This document shows positions 60,211 through 64,000 of a stretch of DNA of 64,000 nucleotides, piece after piece; positions within the stretch are counted from its first letter, which is position 1, and every line of letters begins with the position of its first letter. Below the pieces are notes generated by a model. That model was not told the DNA's origin. It saw only the letters and a program-made list of their open reading frames with translations, and searched no databases. The translations under genes were made by a program, and so were the position numbers. The DNA comes from Halictus rubicundus (taxonomy: Eukaryota; Arthropoda; Insecta; Hymenoptera; Halictidae), in contig NC_135149.1 in assembly GCF_050948215.1 (NCBI RefSeq), positions 14,675,001-14,739,000 of the forward strand, in the 5' to 3' direction.

Positions 60211-63200
60211 TACTGTTTAATTCACATACTGTTCGGCTACGTTGCGTAACGTTTCCTCCAATTTAATATTCCTTTACAGCTGTCGACCTGTGGTAATTGC
60301 TGCATAAATTCGTTGATAACAAATGATCAAATTCCAACCCACCTTAAATAACAATAAGTACTATAAACGACAAGAATAATTGGGCAAGAAATATTAATTA
60401 CGTGATTTATCTCTGAAGGTTTGCGGCTAGTTATACGAGCACTTAAATATTAGCACTTTCCCGGCAACGAGAAAGCGAATTCAATCGAGTTATGTTCGTG
60501 TAGTAATGTAAACATATTTATAAAATTCAGGAAGTGTTACCCAACCATTTAACATGAAAAGGAAAGTTGAATTGATTAATGGATAGAATACATACGGTAT
60601 GAATGTGTGAAGTAACACAATATTTAACAGCTAATAGACACGAACTAACAGTCTATTGTACTGAATCATGCTCGAGTATATTACAATAATTTTTCGTAAG
60701 TCTATACCGATCGGTGCTTCTGGAAGAAAGTAGGATTAATTAAATCTACATATAAAATTGCTGATACTTCGATGGCCTATTTTTCTTTCGCTAAATAATT
60801 CATTGTTATTTGTAGAAAAGCTAATTTGCAATCAATTTTAAACCAGGTATTGCCGCGCTGTGCACAATTTTTGATGTGTCAATGACATCACATCCAGTCT
60901 TCCTATGCTACTTGTCAATAGTAGAGCATCGAAAAAATTATACACGTTAGTGTACACAGACTCGAGAGCCACTCTCTATTATCCTACTTTCCAATAGATT
61001 CTTTCTTCTTCAGTAAACTATCTCTTACATTCTCAAGAATAGCTCTCACATGGTGAATCATAGGTCAAACATTTAGGATTTGAGTCTAGCATGAAACGGA
61101 ACAATTGCGTATCAACGTTCGCGCTGCATAAAAAATGCGAAAACAAACAGTAATTTTCATCAACAATTTTGTTCAGATATACAGGATCTACCCGTTAAGT
61201 TTTGTCACCATTTTGTACACATTTCCGGTAATGCAATTAAAAAATGTTTTAGCTAAAAGTTTATCAGTACTTGGTGAGATACATGCTCACATATTCTTAA
61301 AACTGAAAAAATGGTTTTTACGTAAAAAAAAGTAAGGGTCACTTTGATTTTTTAAAATGGCAACATATGTTGTGGACATCATAGAACTATTGCTGACGTC
61401 GAGATGAATTCAACAGTGTATTATACTATGACCTTGAAATGACCTGAAACTCGAAAATTTTGTGCAAACGTAATTTTAATGAAAAATTATTTTTCACAAA
61501 ATGAGTCAGGTTACATCAGGTTATTTTTCACCGTTCGAACCAACGGTGTTCAGTTACCCAATGCTGCCTTCATCGAAACGGAAAATATATTTCTGCTCAG
61601 ATGTGTAAAATTTGCAACACTTTCGCTACATAGATTTGCACTTAGATTAGTATTATCGATACAAGATCGCCGATAAATCTGTTAATCCAGCCAGCTCGAG
61701 ATAAGATAAATAGTCATCGCATTGCACGGTGAAGTTAAAACTCGCGGTTAACAATGTTCGGGAATATCGACTTACATCCGCAAATAGTTTTTGTTGAAAT
61801 CTTGTCTAGTGGTTCTTCATGCTGGATTTAACAGACAAAGCGAAAGCGGAGAGCTGAGTTCAATTTTTTTTTCTTTTTCTTTTTGCCGAATGTTTGCCTG
61901 TTCATGAACTCGAGGCCCCGGTTACGTCAGTTACAAGTCTGCTCTCAACGCGGACATATGAGTCGGAAAGCCCTGAGCCGCTTCGACAATTAATAACCTG
62001 GCGAGCCTGAAACATCTGGATCCTGTCTGTATGGTATAAGTATTACAAATGTTGAGGATTCAAGGAGCAGACTGTTCCGGATTGACTACAATATTTCCGC
62101 GATACCCGGTGCTCTTCCAGCAAAAACGGCGAAATTTATGGCGGCTGAATAGACGTAGAAAATATTTTCGAGGATTACTTTAACAATATCATAAACAAAT
62201 ATAGAAACAAAACGTATAGAGAAAGCAATGAGAACGTCTGAAAGAAAAACAATTCGAGTCGTTTGATCCAATTTTAAAAGCTTTTAAAGGGTGTCCACTT
62301 AATTTTACCCTCGACTGCACGTTCGAAATAAGACACTCGAATGTGTTAATGGCCACGTGGGAAAGTAATAATTATTATCTGAAAGTAAACTCGAGAAAGG
62401 TATCTGGAATATTTATGAACGGATAATGCATAAACAGATTGCGTTCGTTTAACGAACTTTATTCGGCAAAACGGAACCGTAGAACGATATTACCGTGGTT
62501 TCAACATCAAGTAGTTAATTACATTATGACCGATTACGTTCGTTCCGCGGAACAACCGTTAAATTATTGTTTGCAATTTGCGATCGGAACTAAATGCGAG
62601 AGAACAATACGAAAATTCGAGCGCAGCTGTGTAGCGAAGATCATTAAATAAAGAGGTTAATAATGTAACAATAACGAGGTGAAAATAAATTCAACGTAAT
62701 TCGAGTTGAATGGTACCTAGATTTAATTAATGCGGGACGCGATAATATTATAATTTTTGTTGATACACACCTCTCGTTTGGTCCGATCAATTAATTACTT
62801 ATTTTCCATCCAATGGTAAGCTCGCTGATTAACGTAGTTTATCGGTTCGTCCAGACAGAACGAAATTTTTATTTTTCTATTCCCTCTTTAAATTGAATTA
62901 AGCATTTAGTATCTAACAGTATGAAACACGTGTCATTTTATATCGCAGATAATTTTTATTTCTTTTCTATTCGTTTTCTTTTTTTTGTTTCTGTACTAAA
63001 AACTATATCGTTACTTTTACTTTTTTCGAACGGAAATAGCAAAAGGTGCCATTTTTCTTATGTAATTTTTACAAATGATGTGAATTCTTGATCATTTTGT
63101 AATGAAAGGAGTGAAAGAAAAAGCGCAATTCCGATGGTTTTTTGGCCAGAGAATATAATTCTTGAACAGTATGCGGTTTTCTTTTTGCCTGATGCGAGTA

Positions 63201-63791
63201 GAACAAATCTTCGGCGGCACTTCGAATGGCACTCCGAAACTTGATATTCCACAGGTAATAGTTGTTTCATGGGTAATGGAGGAGGAGGAGTCGGTTGGAA
63301 TCGATGCGCATACCGCGCGCCACGCGTTATCGTACCATGGCACATTGTCGTCATTCGAGAAGGGTACAGGATAGAGAAGGGAACTAGAAACGGCCAATTA
63401 AGGGCGAGGATACCGAGTTCTGCGACTGCATACCACGTCGAGTGGATACAGAACTGCCGACAGATTCCTCGACGATCGGGCCGCGCGTCCATTTTTTCCC
63501 CCGCCGATTGCACCAGGAATGCTTGCAAATTAACCCCCCGATGGAATTGTCGATAACCGCGGCGGATCACCGTGGATCAACAAGAATTCCATTAGCCTGA
63601 AAGAATAAACTGCCGGGCGAGATAGGGGCACTCTAGAAGTCCGCAGAGTTCTCACCGGCCCGCGATTATTCTACCAATTCATCAATCGTTTAACAAGAGT
63701 CGCATTTAATTCAGGAACGAATCGAATCGCTGCGATTTCAATTCGTACGATTTCCCGTGTCGTTAAATCAAACCATGTTGCATTGGCCTTT
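60211..63791. other. No gene seen; scattered repeat relics
   Basis: At 61180 TACAGGATCTACCCG starts a stretch to about 61450 that ends with GACCTTGAAATGACC and may be a distant relative of repeat G. At 63041-63100 AAAAGGTGCCATTTTTCTTA and TGTAATTTTTACAAATG resemble the right arm of repeat F (26548-26607). The 170-codon minus-strand frame at 63058-63570 has no domain. Confidence 0.45.
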
Positions 63792-64000
63792 TTAAAACCC
63801 TTGCCCTACAATATCAAGTAATACAACAGAGTCTAATAAATATGTATGTTATCAATTTCCTTTAAACAGAAATAAAATACTATTTTGACGTTATTTATGC
63901 ACAGCTATTGGAGAACATTCTTTTTTTAAGAAATTACGAATTACAAAAAAGTTCTATTCACTGAAACTGTAAAATAAATCGTAAGGCAAAGGGGTTTTAA
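63792..64000. mobile_element. TTAA-flanked small non-autonomous element, copy 2
   Basis: It begins TTAAAACCCTTGCCCTACAA and ends GGCAAAGGGGTTTTAA at the last base of the window, so the tips are inverted repeats and the edges carry TTAA. The interior matches the copy at 15-252 in the same orientation. The window ends at its boundary, so a duplication outside it cannot be checked. Confidence 0.65.

Noticed and set aside
63058..63570. 170-codon minus-strand frame
   Set aside because: No recognisable motif; it starts in a repeat F-like fragment and overlaps frames on the other strand.

Overview
This window reads as non-coding nuclear DNA of an arthropod, most likely an insect. It mixes A+T-rich stretches with G+C- and CpG-rich blocks and has dinucleotide microsatellites, many short transposon relics and no operon-like gene packing. 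Frequent CpG together with many small DNA-transposon relics would suit a hymenopteran such as a bee, but that is an inference and no gene here fixes the species. I found no exon, tRNA or rRNA that I can recognise. Open frames are short, mostly basic or low-complexity, and overlap each other on both strands. The sequence is probably a large intron or an intergenic region.

What the window does hold is a dense, layered record of non-autonomous DNA elements. (1) A Tc1/mariner-like MITE superfamily, with TA duplications and CAGTG...CACTG ends, is present about eleven times: 7647, 10596, 14648, 18000, 29944, 32299 with a second copy nested inside it, 33798, 37793, 39987, 42052 and 43693. (2) A second TA-inserting palindromic family (40191, 60005), one copy of which sits inside a member of the first. 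(3) A 484-bp element at 16926-17409 has the end heptamer CACAGTG and a CGCCG target duplication, as expected for the Transib (RAG1-related) superfamily. (4) TTAA-flanked small elements lie at both edges of the window and near 9118 and 15472. (5) Long inverted-repeat or foldback elements occupy 8887-9360, 26318-26617, 33985-34556 and 57466-58133. (6) Dispersed repeat families pair 2292 with 56252, 11944 with 52957, 26328 with 43436, and 22478 with 29784.

Several repeats are arranged in tandem: a decayed array of about 100-bp units at 33249-33797, resuming at 34735 after two transposon insertions; a 196-bp tandem duplication at 23661-24070; and a roughly 45-bp degenerate array at 28556-28735. 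Microsatellites and long C or G runs punctuate the rest.

Region by region: 1-7.6 kb is mostly unique, with a degenerate 105-bp duplication. From 7.6 to 18.2 kb lie MITEs, a foldback and the Transib-like element. From 18.2 to 29.8 kb the sequence is mostly unique with tandem duplications. From 29.9 to 43.9 kb is the most transposon-dense part, with nested insertions and the minisatellite. From 44 to 57.4 kb it is mostly unique. From 57.4 kb to the end come a foldback, a hairpin MITE and scattered repeat relics. Two TATAAAAG boxes (31155, 46141) are the only promoter-like signals I would point to, and neither is followed by a recognisable coding exon.
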